Origin: JAVZGQ01 sp039000685 | GTDB taxonomy: Archaea > Aenigmatarchaeota > Aenigmatarchaeia > CG10238-14 > SCSR01 | NCBI GenBank assembly: GCA_039000685.1 | Contig: JAWBNW010000002.1 | Coordinates: 1 to 35,997, forward strand | Length of the DNA: 35,997 nt | Reading direction: 5' to 3' | Part shown: piece by piece, positions 1 through 7,761 of the stretch | How the letters are laid out: each line of letters begins with the position of its first letter | Position numbering within the stretch: the first letter of the stretch is position 1 | The notes under the pieces: generated by a model | What the model saw: the letters and a program-made list of their open reading frames with translations, nothing else | What the model was told of the DNA's origin: nothing | Database searches by the model: none | Position numbers and translations under genes: made by a program

Positions 1-24
1 AAAGAAAGTGAAAATTTGTTCCTT

Positions 25-303
25 CTAGAACACTTCTACCAGTGTCTCGTAGACCACGAGCAAAGCTCCTAGCAAAGCCAGAAGCCATGCGACGAGCTCG
101 AAAGCTTCCCTTAACAAGCCGATCTGTGGTGATATGTAAACTGCAACAGCTGGGGCTGACCATGCCGCTGCTGACAAAAAAAGAGCTGCAGCAACGGCCA
201 TCAGTTGCCATCCTTTTGTTATCTTAATCTTTGCATATTGTGCCAAAGCTACTGCTAGAAGGAACCCTACACCCAAACCAAGCGTTCCTTCGAATACTAC
301 CAT
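25..303 (-). CDS. small integral membrane protein, function unknown
   Basis: The 92-residue product has three hydrophobic segments (roughly residues 5-25, 33-57 and 68-90) separated by short basic or acidic turns, so it is almost certainly a small integral membrane protein. I chose the ATG at 303 because GGTGGA lies three bases before it on the minus strand; an upstream in-frame codon at 321 would only add six residues and would place that Shine-Dalgarno sequence inside the gene. I recognise no family, and its neighbour (the divergent flavin-reductase-like gene) gives no clear hint. Confidence 0.6.
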   Translation of the reverse strand: MVVFEGTLGLGVGFLLAVALAQYAKIKITKGWQLMAVAAALFLSAAAWSAPAVAVYISPQIGLLREAFELVAWLLALLGALLVVYETLVEVF

Positions 304-429
304 TCTTCCACCTAATTTCAATTAAAACAGATGAGCATATAAAGACTTCTGTTGTTTAAAGAATAGCTATTGTTTGGTGATAAATTTCTGATAGTTGTTT
401 AATAGAATTTAAATCCCAAGATTTAATTA

Positions 430-1101
430 ATGAGGATAGACCCTTCTAAAGCTTACAGACTCCTGTCGCCAAGAATTGTTGTTTTACTTGCGACTGCTAA
501 CTCCAAACATGGTATGAATGCAATCCCAATTGACTTCATTATTCCAGTCAACTATTTACCCCCGATAATTATGGTGGCAATTCAACAAGGCGGTCAAACA
601 TACAGAAACATAAAAGAAAGCGGGGAGTTTGTGGTGAACATCATGAGCAAAAAGTATTTGAATGAAGTAATGAGATGCGCCAAAAGATATCAAGAAGGTA
701 TAAACAAGATTCAGCAAGTTGGTTTACATCATTTTTCTTCTCAATTTGTGAGAGCACCAAGAATCAGGGAAGCAAAAGCCTGGCTTGAATGCAAGCTTGT
801 GGATGAAATTGTTTTCAAAGATCATGTAGCAATATTTGCTGAAATTGTTGTTGCTGAAGTTTCAGATGAAATTGTCACTAATGGTGAAATAGATTACTCT
901 AGAATCAATCCAATTCTCCACATCACAAAAGATTATTCAATAGAATTCAGGGCTACTAAAAAGAAAAAAATAAAAAATTCAAAAAGATTGAAATTACCAC
1001 TCTTCTTCTCCTTCTTCCTCTTCTTCTTCCCAGTCTTCTCCTTCATCCCAAGTATCATCAAACTCTTCGGATTCCATTTTTTCACCTATATGTCTATGTA
1101 A
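430..1101 (+). CDS. flavin reductase-like / FMN-binding split-barrel protein
   Basis: The first ~180 residues match the archaeal flavin-reductase-like FMN-binding family: an N-terminal LLSPRIVVLLATANSKHG strand pair, PIDFIIPVNYLPPIIMVAI, and TYRNIKESGEFVVNI, the usual order in this fold. Such proteins bind FMN and act as NAD(P)H flavin reductases or small flavoproteins, but the substrate cannot be told here. The last ~45 residues are odd: a Lys-rich stretch followed by a Phe/Ser-rich tail that is antisense to the acidic gene at 994-1077. One fewer A in the seven-A run at 964-970 would give an immediate TAA, so the natural protein probably ends near 972, and the tail may be a sequencing or polymorphic artefact. 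Confidence 0.75.
   Translation: MRIDPSKAYRLLSPRIVVLLATANSKHGMNAIPIDFIIPVNYLPPIIMVAIQQGGQTYRNIKESGEFVVNIMSKKYLNEVMRCAKRYQEGINKIQQVGLHHFSSQFVRAPRIREAKAWLECKLVDEIVFKDHVAIFAEIVVAEVSDEIVTNGEIDYSRINPILHITKDYSIEFRATKKKKIKNSKRLKLPLFFSFFLFFFPVFSFIPSIIKLFGFHFFTYMSM
994..1077 (-). CDS. tiny acidic protein (27 aa)
   Basis: The reading frame starts at ATG 1077 and stops at TAA 994. Eighteen of 27 residues are Asp or Glu, with three Trp (positions 10, 16, 27), and it begins MESEEFDDTWDEGEDW. AGGTG lies six bases before the ATG and a TATA-like TATTTAAAT lies about 40 bases upstream, both on this strand, which supports a real gene. It overlaps the doubtful 3' tail of the flavin-reductase-like gene. Function is unknown; it could be an acidic interaction peptide. 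It is too short for normal gene callers. Confidence 0.5.
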   Translation of the reverse strand: MESEEFDDTWDEGEDWEEEEEEGEEEW

Positions 1102-1114
1102 AGACACCTCAAAG

Positions 1115-1123
1115 TATTTAAAT
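1115..1123 (-). promoter_or_regulatory. TATA-like box for the acidic mini-gene
   Basis: The minus strand reads ATTTAAATA about 40 bases before ATG 1077. It resembles the archaeal TATA box and is the only good candidate between the SRP RNA and this gene. Confidence 0.35.
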
Positions 1124-1136
1124 CTTTACTATCTTT

Positions 1137-1172
1137 AAAAAGATTACCACCCCGAAGTAATGTAATCTTTTT
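1137..1172. terminator. inverted repeat ending in a T-run, candidate terminator
   Basis: AAAAAGATTAC (1137-1147) is the perfect reverse complement of GTAATCTTTTT (1162-1172), with a 14-base loop and more T after the stem. It lies between the flavin-reductase-like gene and the SRP RNA, where a terminator would be expected on the plus strand. Confidence 0.45.
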
Positions 1173-1232
1173 TTAAAAAAAATAAATCAAAAAGCAAAAA
1201 GCTTAAATTTACTTTTGGCCTTAATTCTTTTT

Positions 1233-1518
1233 GCAGGAGGTCCCTGGTCGGAGAGCTAGGCCCTCTCTACTGGTAAAACAGTGGCAAATGGTCTAAATGG
1301 CCGATCAAAGCTTGAGGGCGGTACAGCTTTGGCAAACTATTCCAAGCTATTGACTGAGAAGTCTTGTCCCACAGGGCTGTCTTCCCATCGAACCCAGCTA
1401 GGCGAGGAATCGAGCAACTGTAAGATGGGCTGACAAGTGCTTGTGGTAAACAGGATGGAGAAGATAGCTTGGGTGTAAATAGTTTGTCGTGTTGTATCCA
1501 CCGAGAGCGACCTCCTGC
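1233..1518 (+). ncRNA. ffs: signal recognition particle (7S/SRP) RNA
   Basis: The ends are perfectly complementary (GCAGGAGGTC at 1233 and GACCTCCTGC at 1509), forming the closing helix seen in archaeal SRP RNA, and the ~286 nt length fits. Near position 1405 is the helix 8 signature AGG-CGA-GGAA-TCG-AGCAA: a GNRA tetraloop on a short stem, flanked by the conserved AGG and AGCA internal-loop strands that bind SRP54. A TTAAATTTA element around 1203-1211 sits at the TATA distance from the 5' end. The RNA scaffolds SRP19/SRP54 for co-translational membrane targeting. No long open frame covers it. Confidence 0.88.
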
Positions 1519-1547
1519 TTTTTATTTCAAAAGAAAAAGTGATTCAC

Positions 1548-2285
1548 ATGAAAAGCCTAATTTTAATTTTTATTTTGCTGTTCGCAGCAATAGCTTTCTT
1601 GAATTTTTTCACGACCAATTTTGGAAAGGTCAAGACAGAAGTACTAATTCCCAGCTTCGGAGAAAAAACTATTTCTGAAAGCAATGTTATTAAATTGCCT
1701 GTGCCTGCTGTAGACGAAGAAGGAAATGGTGTTTTAACAACACTGATAGTAGAAGCTGCTCCTGGTAAAGGGAGAGTTCTCACTGACATAAATCACTTGC
1801 TATTCTTCATTGACACTCAAAATTCTATTCAAATAGCAAAAGCTGTTGCCCAAAATATTACAGGTATAGATATTTCAAAGACCGATTTGATTTATCAGAT
1901 AGAAACCAATGCTTCAGCAATTGGTGGGCCTTCGGCTGGAGCTGCTTTGACGGTAGCAACTATAGCAGCTTTGGAAAATAAAACTTTAAATCAAAAAGTT
2001 GGAATAACTGGAACTATAAATCCAGATGGCTCCATAGGACCAGTTGGTGGGATAGAAGAAAAGGCTAAAGCTGCAAAAGAAGCGGGAATAGAAATTTTCT
2101 TGGTTCCAGAAGGGCAAGGAACTCAAGTGAGCTACACACCAAAAAGGGAATGCAGAAAGATTGGACCAATTTTGTATTGTACAACCGAATATCTGATAAA
2201 AAAAGTTGATGTGAGTGAAAGCGTTGGTATTCAAGTGAAAGAAGTGGGCAACATTCAAGAAGCATTAAAATACTTTTTGGAGTAA
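1548..2285 (+). CDS. exported Lon-like serine protease (S16 family)
   Basis: The protein has an N-terminal hydrophobic signal or anchor (residues ~2-22) and a Lon C-terminal proteolytic domain without any ATPase. The catalytic Ser lies in IGGPSAGAA (about residue 129) and the catalytic Lys in GGIEEKAKAAKEAG (about residue 172), the Ser-Lys dyad of family S16. It should therefore be a membrane-anchored or secreted, ATP-independent peptidase. I prefer ATG 1548: GTGATT directly before it is a Shine-Dalgarno match, although the frame could be read from the GTG at 1539. The SRP RNA is just upstream and an M50 protease follows ten bases or so downstream, perhaps as one transcript concerned with exported proteins. 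Confidence 0.88.
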   Translation: MKSLILIFILLFAAIAFLNFFTTNFGKVKTEVLIPSFGEKTISESNVIKLPVPAVDEEGNGVLTTLIVEAAPGKGRVLTDINHLLFFIDTQNSIQIAKAVAQNITGIDISKTDLIYQIETNASAIGGPSAGAALTVATIAALENKTLNQKVGITGTINPDGSIGPVGGIEEKAKAAKEAGIEIFLVPEGQGTQVSYTPKRECRKIGPILYCTTEYLIKKVDVSESVGIQVKEVGNIQEALKYFLE

Positions 2286-2294
2286 ATGATTATC

Positions 2295-2855
2295 ATGAAA
2301 CTTCAAGAACTTTTCACGAAAGAGGAAGTGAGGGATTTGGCTGTTTCAACCATAGCTATTTCTCTCATCTTTGCTTTCCCAAGATTTGAATTCTTTTTCT
2401 TCTATTTGATTGCTGTTGTCTTTGCTTTTGTTTTTCATGAGCTTGCTCACAAGTTTGTTGCCATGAAGTTCCATTGTGCAGCTTCTTATGAAATGTGGCC
2501 TCTTGGTTTGGGAATGGGTTTTTTGTTCATGTTGTTTGGGATAAAAATACTTGCTCCTGGGGCAGTGATAATAAGGCCTTACAGGTTTGGGAGATGGGGA
2601 TTTAGAGTTACTAGGCTTACCGTGCCTGAAAACGGAATTATATCCTTAGCTGGTCCTGTTGTGAATTTAGCTTTTGCTTTAATCTTCTATCCTTTCCCTG
2701 CCTTGAGCTTCATCTCTGATGTAAATGCCTGGCTTGCTTTTTTCAATCTTTTACCAATTCCTCCTTTAGACGGAAGTAAAGTGATAAGATGGAAACCGTG
2801 GGTTTGGTTGCTTTTTATCATCACAGCTTTTATTTTGATGTCAAGGTTCTTTTAA
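2295..2855 (+). CDS. M50 family (site-2-protease-like) membrane metalloprotease
   Basis: HELAH (HExxH, about residue 50 from the upstream possible start at 2286) and NLLPIPPLDGSKV near the C terminus are the two zinc-ligand motifs of M50 intramembrane proteases; the Asp of PLDG would be the third ligand. Several hydrophobic segments flank them. These enzymes cut transmembrane segments of substrates within the bilayer. The gene lies immediately after the S16 protease and before the EndoQ-like gene, all on one strand with hardly any spacing. The start is probably ATG 2295, since ATGATTATC before it resembles the GTGAT ribosome binding site used nearby; 2286 is the alternative. Confidence 0.85.
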   Translation: MKLQELFTKEEVRDLAVSTIAISLIFAFPRFEFFFFYLIAVVFAFVFHELAHKFVAMKFHCAASYEMWPLGLGMGFLFMLFGIKILAPGAVIIRPYRFGRWGFRVTRLTVPENGIISLAGPVVNLAFALIFYPFPALSFISDVNAWLAFFNLLPIPPLDGSKVIRWKPWVWLLFIITAFILMSRFF

Positions 2856-2864
2856 GTGAAATTA

Positions 2865-5225
2865 ATGAAAGTGATAGCTGATTTTCACATTCATTCATTT
2901 TGGAGTAGAGCAACAAGCAAACAAATGAATTTAGATGGTATTAGTGATGGGGCAAAAATCAAAGGTTTAAACTTAGTTGGCACTGGTGATTTTACTCATC
3001 CAAAGTGGTTTGACGAATTGAGAAAAAAATTGAAACCTGTAGAAAATAGTGGATTGTTTGAATTCAATGGTATCTTGTTTACTTTAACCAGTGAAGTTGC
3101 AACCTACTTTGAAGTTGGAGGGATGATGAAAAGGGTTCATCATGTCATTCATGCCCCTAGCTTTGATGTTGTAAATCAAATAAATGAAGCTTTAAAAAAA
3201 TATGGTGACTTGGCTTCTGACGGTAGGCCAATTTTAAATTTGAGTGCAACAGAACTTGTGGAAATTTTAACTCAAATTAGCAATGATATTTTAATTTATC
3301 CAGCACATGCCTGGACGCCTTGGATGAGCTGTTTTGGAAGTAAATCAGGCTTTAATTCAATGGAAGAATGTTATCAAGATCAAGCCAAGCATATCTATGC
3401 ATTGGAAACTGGAATGTCTTGTTATGATGGGAAAACTGAAGTTTTAACCAGTAATGGTTGGAAAAAAATTTCTCGGGTAAAAAAATCAGATGAAATTTGC
3501 ACTTTAGATCCTAAAACAAACGAGATTAAATTTCAAAAGCCTAAGGAGATATTCTCTTATAAATACAAAGGAAAAATGTACAGACTGAAAACTAAAAGAG
3601 TAGATTTGTTTGTTACTCCAAATCATAAACTTTTCGTTAGCAAATGCGATTTTCACAAACAACCTAAATTCTTTTTAAAAGAAGCCGAATTTCTGTTCAA
3701 TAAATCAAAGAGATTTAAAAAAGATGGCATTTGGGTCGGTAATAATACAAACTTTTTTGTTTTACCTTCTGTGAAAATAAAATACGGAAATCACCATTAC
3801 AAAGGGTTCCGAGTCAAGAAAGAAAAGAAAATTCCTATAAAACCATGGTTGAAATTTTTTGGATTTTGGCTAGCAGAAGGGTGGACAACAGAAGGAAAAA
3901 ACGGGGACTATTGTGTCTACATAGCTAATTCTAATAAGAGTTTAATTTCCGAAATGCAGCAAATTCTCAAAAGTTTTGGATATAATCCTTATCTTTATAC
4001 AAATAAAGGAATTGAGACGCTAAGGATAAGAGACTATCAATTATTTCATTATCTTAAACAGTTTGGGAAAAGTTCTGATAGATTTGTTCCCAAAGAAATA
4101 AAGTCTTTGCAAAAAGGGCTTCTTGAAATATTTTTCAACTACTATATTAAAGGAGATGGACACATTTATGGCCGAAAAGGCAGGGGTTTGTCTGCAATCA
4201 CTAGCTCTACCAGATTGCGAGACGATCTTCAGGAAATTGCATTAAAAATAGGAATTTCCGCTTATTATAAATTACATAAGAAAAAAGGAACTTTATTTCT
4301 TAGTCCTGGTTATAAGTATTCTAGAAAGTACAAACAAAAAAAAGATACTTGGGTTGTTTATTTTATTAGGAAAAATATTCACACAGTGTTGCCATCCGCT
4401 ATCAAAAAAAATAAATATATAGAATCTTGGGTTGATTTTAATGGTAAAGTATTTTGTGTATCTGTTCCAAATCAAGTAATTTATATTAGAAGAAACGGTA
4501 TTCCTGTTTGGTGTGGAAATTCCGACCCCGCGATGAACTGGAGATTGTCTGATTTGGACAGGTTCACTCTTGTGAGTAACAGTGATAGCCACAGCCCATG
4601 GAGCTGGCGTTTGGGAAGAGAAGCAAATGTTTTTGATTTGAAAAAAATAACCTATTGGGAAATTTTTGATGCTATTAAAAATAAAGACAAGAAAAGTTTT
4701 TTGTACACGATAGAAGTTGACCCAAACTATGGAAAATATCATTTCACTGGTCATAGGAATTGTAATGTGGTTTTGCATCCAAGAGATGCTATTAAGTTAA
4801 ACAATATTTGTCCAAAATGTCATAGAAAACTTACAGTTGGTGTGTTGCAGAGAGTGGAAGAACTTGCTGATAGGCCAGAAGGTTTTGTTCCAAAAGACGC
4901 CATTCCTTTCAAGACTCTGTTGCCTTTGTATGAAATCATTTCTTTTGCTTGGGGTTCGGGAGAGCTTTATTCAAAAAAAGTTTTGGAAGAGCATAACAAA
5001 CTAATAGAAAAGTTTGGAAATGAATTGAATGTTTTGTTGAATGTTCCAAAAGAAGAGCTGGTAAAAGTTACGAATGAAAAAATTGCAAATGCGATAATAA
5101 AAGTGAGAGAAGGAAAAGTCAAATACATACAGGGGGCAGATGGTCGATATGGTCAACCAATTTTCGATGAAAGAATTATTCCTAAACAGAGCTTTCATTA
5201 CCAAAAAAATCTAACTGAATTTTAG
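2865..5225 (+). CDS. EndoQ-like PHP-domain nuclease containing an intein
   Basis: After removal of the intein (3420-4520) the host protein is ~419 residues, the size of archaeal endonuclease Q. It has the PHP metal motifs ADFHIHS at the start, GTGDFTHP, and SNSDSHSPWSW, then a zinc-binding region with Cys in HRNCN and ICPKCHRK, followed by RVEELADRPEGF. EndoQ nicks DNA 5' of deaminated bases such as hypoxanthine and uracil, starting repair. The start ATG 2865 gives the typical MKVIADFHIHS; GTGAA just before it acts as the ribosome binding site rather than the start. The last 15 bases overlap the convergent HEN1. EndoQ rather than another PHP protein is inferred from domain order and length. 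Confidence 0.85.
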   Translation: MKVIADFHIHSFWSRATSKQMNLDGISDGAKIKGLNLVGTGDFTHPKWFDELRKKLKPVENSGLFEFNGILFTLTSEVATYFEVGGMMKRVHHVIHAPSFDVVNQINEALKKYGDLASDGRPILNLSATELVEILTQISNDILIYPAHAWTPWMSCFGSKSGFNSMEECYQDQAKHIYALETGMSCYDGKTEVLTSNGWKKISRVKKSDEICTLDPKTNEIKFQKPKEIFSYKYKGKMYRLKTKRVDLFVTPNHKLFVSKCDFHKQPKFFLKEAEFLFNKSKRFKKDGIWVGNNTNFFVLPSVKIKYGNHHYKGFRVKKEKKIPIKPWLKFFGFWLAEGWTTEGKNGDYCVYIANSNKSLISEMQQILKSFGYNPYLYTNKGIETLRIRDYQLFHYLKQFGKSSDRFVPKEIKSLQKGLLEIFFNYYIKGDGHIYGRKGRGLSAITSSTRLRDDLQEIALKIGISAYYKLHKKKGTLFLSPGYKYSRKYKQKKDTWVVYFIRKNIHTVLPSAIKKNKYIESWVDFNGKVFCVSVPNQVIYIRRNGIPVWCGNSDPAMNWRLSDLDRFTLVSNSDSHSPWSWRLGREANVFDLKKITYWEIFDAIKNKDKKSFLYTIEVDPNYGKYHFTGHRNCNVVLHPRDAIKLNNICPKCHRKLTVGVLQRVEELADRPEGFVPKDAIPFKTLLPLYEIISFAWGSGELYSKKVLEEHNKLIEKFGNELNVLLNVPKEELVKVTNEKIANAIIKVREGKVKYIQGADGRYGQPIFDERIIPKQSFHYQKNLTEF
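3420..4520 (+). mobile_element. intein with LAGLIDADG endonuclease, 367 aa
   Basis: The insert begins with Cys (CYDGKTEVLTSNGWKKIS, block A), contains TPNHKLF (block B, with the conserved His), two LAGLIDADG helices (FFGFWLAEGW and FFNYYIKGDGH), then VFCVSVPNQVIYIRRNG (block F), and ends VWCGN before a Ser. Excision joins YALETGMS to SDPAMNWRL, which restores a continuous PHP-family sequence next to the metal-binding SNSDSHS. The penultimate residue is Gly instead of the usual His, a variant seen in some inteins that carry this RRNG-PVWCGN ending. The frame is intact and both endonuclease motifs keep acidic residues, so it may still be mobile. Confidence 0.92.
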
Positions 5226-6758
5226 TGTCTTCTTAGCCAATTCTTTATACTTTATTGTATCTTTTTTAATTTTACTTGATAAAAACTTCCATTCTTTTTC
5301 TATCTCCTCTAATGGTTTATTACCAGAATTGAGCACTAACTTACTTTTCTTAATTTTTTCTTCATGTCTAAGTGGCAATAATTTTAACAATTTTTTCACT
5401 TCACCTTTCCTTCCTATTCTCAGATTCCACACAATTCTTTCCCCGAAATGATCTTTGTTTATTTTTCCTTGAAATAAAAGAGGTTTAAATCCTCTATTCA
5501 GAAAACCTTTTGCTACATCATTTAGCAATTCGAAATCTGTCGATGTGATATTTATCCAAAATCTTAAGTAGTTATTATAAATGCCCAAAGCAACGGTTCC
5601 TTCAGAATCTATAAGACCTGCTACAAAATTTAAAAACAATTCCTTATTCAAAAGTATTTCTGAAGGTACTTTATTTAATTTCTCTACCAAGAAAGAAAAA
5701 GATCTGTCTAAATAAGCCGAAATCCTCCATGCGTATTCTCCTTTTCTGTTTTCAAATGGGTACTTCCTGATGAAACCAAAATTTCCAAACAACTTGTTCA
5801 TTAATATTTCCCATGCTGGATGAGTTGTACTAACATCACAAATAACTCTCTTATCATCAATAAGGGCGTGTAAGTCTCCACATCTTAACCCTAGTAGATA
5901 ACACTTAAATTTTGTCATTTCTCTGCTATCTTCTATAAATGGTCTTTTTGGATATTTTGTAAGAGCATCTGAAATACTTCTTCTTGGAATGTTGTATTTT
6001 TCTAATCGCTTTCTAATTTTAGCACCACTTAAATCAAAAAGTAAACCTATTTCCCTTGAACTTAATTTACATTCCAAGTATAGATGCTCCAGAACTTCTT
6101 TGGGGATTTCTTCCGAACTTATAGCTAATCCTAATGATTTTCTCTTTTTAAATTTGTTATAAATTTCATTCACGATTTTACGAATTTTTGGCTTAACTTT
6201 CTTTAAGAGAAGATTCCTCTCTTTTTGATCAACAACTCTTTTCTGAATACTCCTTCGTGTCTTTATTTTAAATTTTTTAAGTAAGTTTTCAATAGTTTTT
6301 CTATTAACTTCAAACAAAATGCCAATTTTAGAAGCGCTTAATTTATTTTCTATGTATAATTTCTTAAGCAATTGGAAAGGAATGTTTACTTTTTTAGGTT
6401 TAATTTCTTTCTTGCATTTTTCAATTTCTAACCGTAAGCTACGAGGTAATAATCTTAAAAGGAATTGTCTGCTTGGATTTCTTCTGGGAGGAGCCGCCTC
6501 ATGAAGACTACTTTTTCTAATGTTAAGTTTTGAAAACCATTTATAAATCGTGTCATAATCTTTTTCAAATAACGAAGCTATTTTTCTTAAACTTAATTTA
6601 TAGTTCCAATAAAGTTTTTTCAATATTTCTTTGAGCTTCTCTTTATCGTTCTTAGTTAATTTTGAGAATTTTTTGCCTTTTAAATGCTCATAAAACCCTT
6701 TAACCATTCTCTGGACTTCACGTGGTAACGTGTCCAAAATTTTATTTTTCTCTTCCAT
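5211..6758 (-). CDS. free-standing LAGLIDADG homing endonuclease with HTH repeats (HEN1)
   Basis: The 515-residue protein has three repeated helix-turn-helix units in the N-terminal half (KLSLRKIASLFEKDYDTIYKW, KLSASKIGILFEVNRKTIENL, KLSSREIGLLFDLSGAKIRKR in abbreviated view, each preceded by LxxLYxxxK). The C-terminal half holds two LAGLIDADG helices, LLGLRCGDLHA and VAGLIDSEGTV, both with an acidic residue for metal binding. It has no intein splice blocks and is not inside a host gene. Its 3' end overlaps the end of the intein-bearing EndoQ-like gene by 15 bases. GTGAT lies before ATG 6758. Its target is unknown. Confidence 0.85.
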   Translation of the reverse strand: MEEKNKILDTLPREVQRMVKGFYEHLKGKKFSKLTKNDKEKLKEILKKLYWNYKLSLRKIASLFEKDYDTIYKWFSKLNIRKSSLHEAAPPRRNPSRQFLLRLLPRSLRLEIEKCKKEIKPKKVNIPFQLLKKLYIENKLSASKIGILFEVNRKTIENLLKKFKIKTRRSIQKRVVDQKERNLLLKKVKPKIRKIVNEIYNKFKKRKSLGLAISSEEIPKEVLEHLYLECKLSSREIGLLFDLSGAKIRKRLEKYNIPRRSISDALTKYPKRPFIEDSREMTKFKCYLLGLRCGDLHALIDDKRVICDVSTTHPAWEILMNKLFGNFGFIRKYPFENRKGEYAWRISAYLDRSFSFLVEKLNKVPSEILLNKELFLNFVAGLIDSEGTVALGIYNNYLRFWINITSTDFELLNDVAKGFLNRGFKPLLFQGKINKDHFGERIVWNLRIGRKGEVKKLLKLLPLRHEEKIKKSKLVLNSGNKPLEEIEKEWKFLSSKIKKDTIKYKELAKKTLKFS

Positions 6759-6806
6759 ATTTTATCACTTTATCATTTTATCTATATAATATCATATAGA
6801 CATACA

Positions 6807-6816
6807 TATTTAAATA
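6807..6816. promoter_or_regulatory. palindromic TATA-like element between HEN1 and the RHH gene
   Basis: TATTTAAATA is a perfect palindrome, about 48 bases from ATG 6758 on one side and 30 bases from ATG 6846 on the other. It could serve both divergent genes as a TATA box. Confidence 0.4.
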
Positions 6817-6845
6817 CTTGACGGTTAAATATTATTAGTGGCGTT

Positions 6846-6992
6846 ATGGGTAGGTTAATGGTTAATGATGTTGATGATGCTATACTAAGAGAATTTAAAG
6901 CAAGAATAATTAAAAAACATGGAACTTTGAGGGGCCATTTTGGAGAAGAAACTACAAAAGCATTGAAATTGTGGCTCGAAAAAGAAAAGTGA
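6846..6992 (+). CDS. small ribbon-helix-helix-like protein (48 aa)
   Basis: The 48-residue product reads MGRLMVNDVDDAILREFKARI and continues with KHGTLRGHFGEETTKAL, resembling short archaeal ribbon-helix-helix DNA-binding or antitoxin-type proteins (strand, DDAILREFKARIIKKHG helix, then ETTKALKLWLEK helix). It lies 30 bases from a TATA-like palindrome shared with divergent HEN1 and is followed four bases later by the Cys-rich frame at 6997. No toxin gene is recognisable beside it, so it may instead be a stand-alone regulator. Too short for normal length cut-offs. Confidence 0.65.
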   Translation: MGRLMVNDVDDAILREFKARIIKKHGTLRGHFGEETTKALKLWLEKEK

Positions 6993-6996
6993 CTTC

Positions 6997-7233
6997 ATGA
7001 AATTAAAATTCCCTCCTTGCGGAGCCCTTTGTGAAATTTGTAAAGATTTCAAAATTAGATGCAAAGGCTGCATAGAAACAAAAATTTCCATCTCAAAAAA
7101 ATTTAAGACAGTTTTGAAATATTTTCACCTTTGTAAATTCCTGAGTAAATATGGTTTGTGGGTTTGTTCAGTTTCAAAAAAACAAATTGAGCTATCCTTG
7201 CATTTTCTTTTATTTTTATTCCATTTTTGTTGA
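6997..7233 (+). CDS. small Cys-rich putative zinc-binding protein, 3' end doubtful
   Basis: The first ~30 residues carry CGALCEICKDF and RCKGCIE, a C-x3-C-x2-C-x6-C-x2-C pattern like the N terminus of DUF3795-type zinc-binding proteins. The start follows the RHH gene's stop by four bases, suggesting one transcript. The frame then runs 131 bases into the convergent dUTPase gene and ends in a Leu/Phe-rich tail, which is unlikely to be native. One extra A in the seven-A run near 7095 would create a TAA at once, so the real protein may end near 7105. Function unknown. Confidence 0.4.
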   Translation: MKLKFPPCGALCEICKDFKIRCKGCIETKISISKKFKTVLKYFHLCKFLSKYGLWVCSVSKKQIELSLHFLLFLFHFC

Positions 7234-7618
7234 AAACTACAAGCAAAGAATTGCTTCTTCCTTGATATCCTGGATCCCAGAGGGAAGAAACTACAGTTGC
7301 TCCCATTCTAACCAAAGAAGATCTTGGTCTTAAAAAAGCCATCAAATCATTTGGCACATTCACAATTTCATTGAAAGTTATTAGATAGCAGCCTTGGTTG
7401 AGCTTGAGCCAACCTTGCTTAAATTTAATTTTCTCAAGATTTGGAAGCTTTCTTTCTTGATTCGAAAAATCTATTTGGCCAAAACTTTCGAAATTGTAAA
7501 CTTCTCTTAAAGTTAAATCAAAACTTGCTGGCTGTGCTTGCTTATCAAGATCCAAAAAATCTTCTATAAGCTTATCTTTATTTATCCTTTCCAAAATTTC
7601 TTCTTTTGATAAAATCAT
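7103..7618 (-). CDS. dut: dUTPase (dUTPase/dCTP deaminase family)
   Basis: The 171-residue protein shows the trimeric dUTPase/Dcd fold motifs: QPASFDLTL, PRSSLVRMGATVVSS, WDPGYQGRS, and NARIAQFVF, ending YSGIYKGEN. The position where dCTP deaminases have a catalytic Glu (ITLE-type strand) reads SLLVV here, so I call it a dUTPase that hydrolyses dUTP to dUMP and diphosphate, keeping uracil out of DNA. This fits with the EndoQ-like enzyme nearby, which acts on deaminated bases. It has its own promoter region (AAATAAATAT-like sequence) shared with the divergent tRNA-Val gene. Confidence 0.85.
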   Translation of the reverse strand: MILSKEEILERINKDKLIEDFLDLDKQAQPASFDLTLREVYNFESFGQIDFSNQERKLPNLEKIKFKQGWLKLNQGCYLITFNEIVNVPNDLMAFLRPRSSLVRMGATVVSSLWDPGYQGRSNSLLVVFNKNGIKIKENARIAQFVFLKLNKPTNHIYSGIYKGENISKLS

Positions 7619-7651
7619 GAATTAAATTTATAGACTTAAATAAATATTATT

Positions 7652-7722
7652 GGGTCCGTAGTCTAACGGTAGGACACCGCTCTCACACAGCGGAGAATTG
7701 GGTTCAATTCCCAACGGACCCA
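7652..7722 (+). tRNA. tRNA-Val (CAC), no intron
   Basis: GGGTCCG pairs with CGGACCC; the D arm is GTCTAACGGTAGGAC; the anticodon arm CCGCT-CTCACAC-AGCGG has a seven-base loop with anticodon CAC; the T arm is TTGGG-TTCAATT-CCCAA. CCA is not encoded and the discriminator base is A. An AT-rich promoter lies directly upstream. Confidence 0.95.
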
Positions 7723-7761
7723 TTTTGCAAATTTAAGCAAGAACAAAAACAATTTGTTTAT

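Noticed and set aside
1469..1678. Open frame across the SRP RNA 3' end and the S16 protease start
   Set aside because: It lies in another frame of well-supported features, has no ribosome binding site and no recognisable sequence.
4293..4778. 161-residue antisense frame inside the EndoQ/intein gene
   Set aside because: Composition and position are those of a shadow of the plus-strand gene; no family resemblance.
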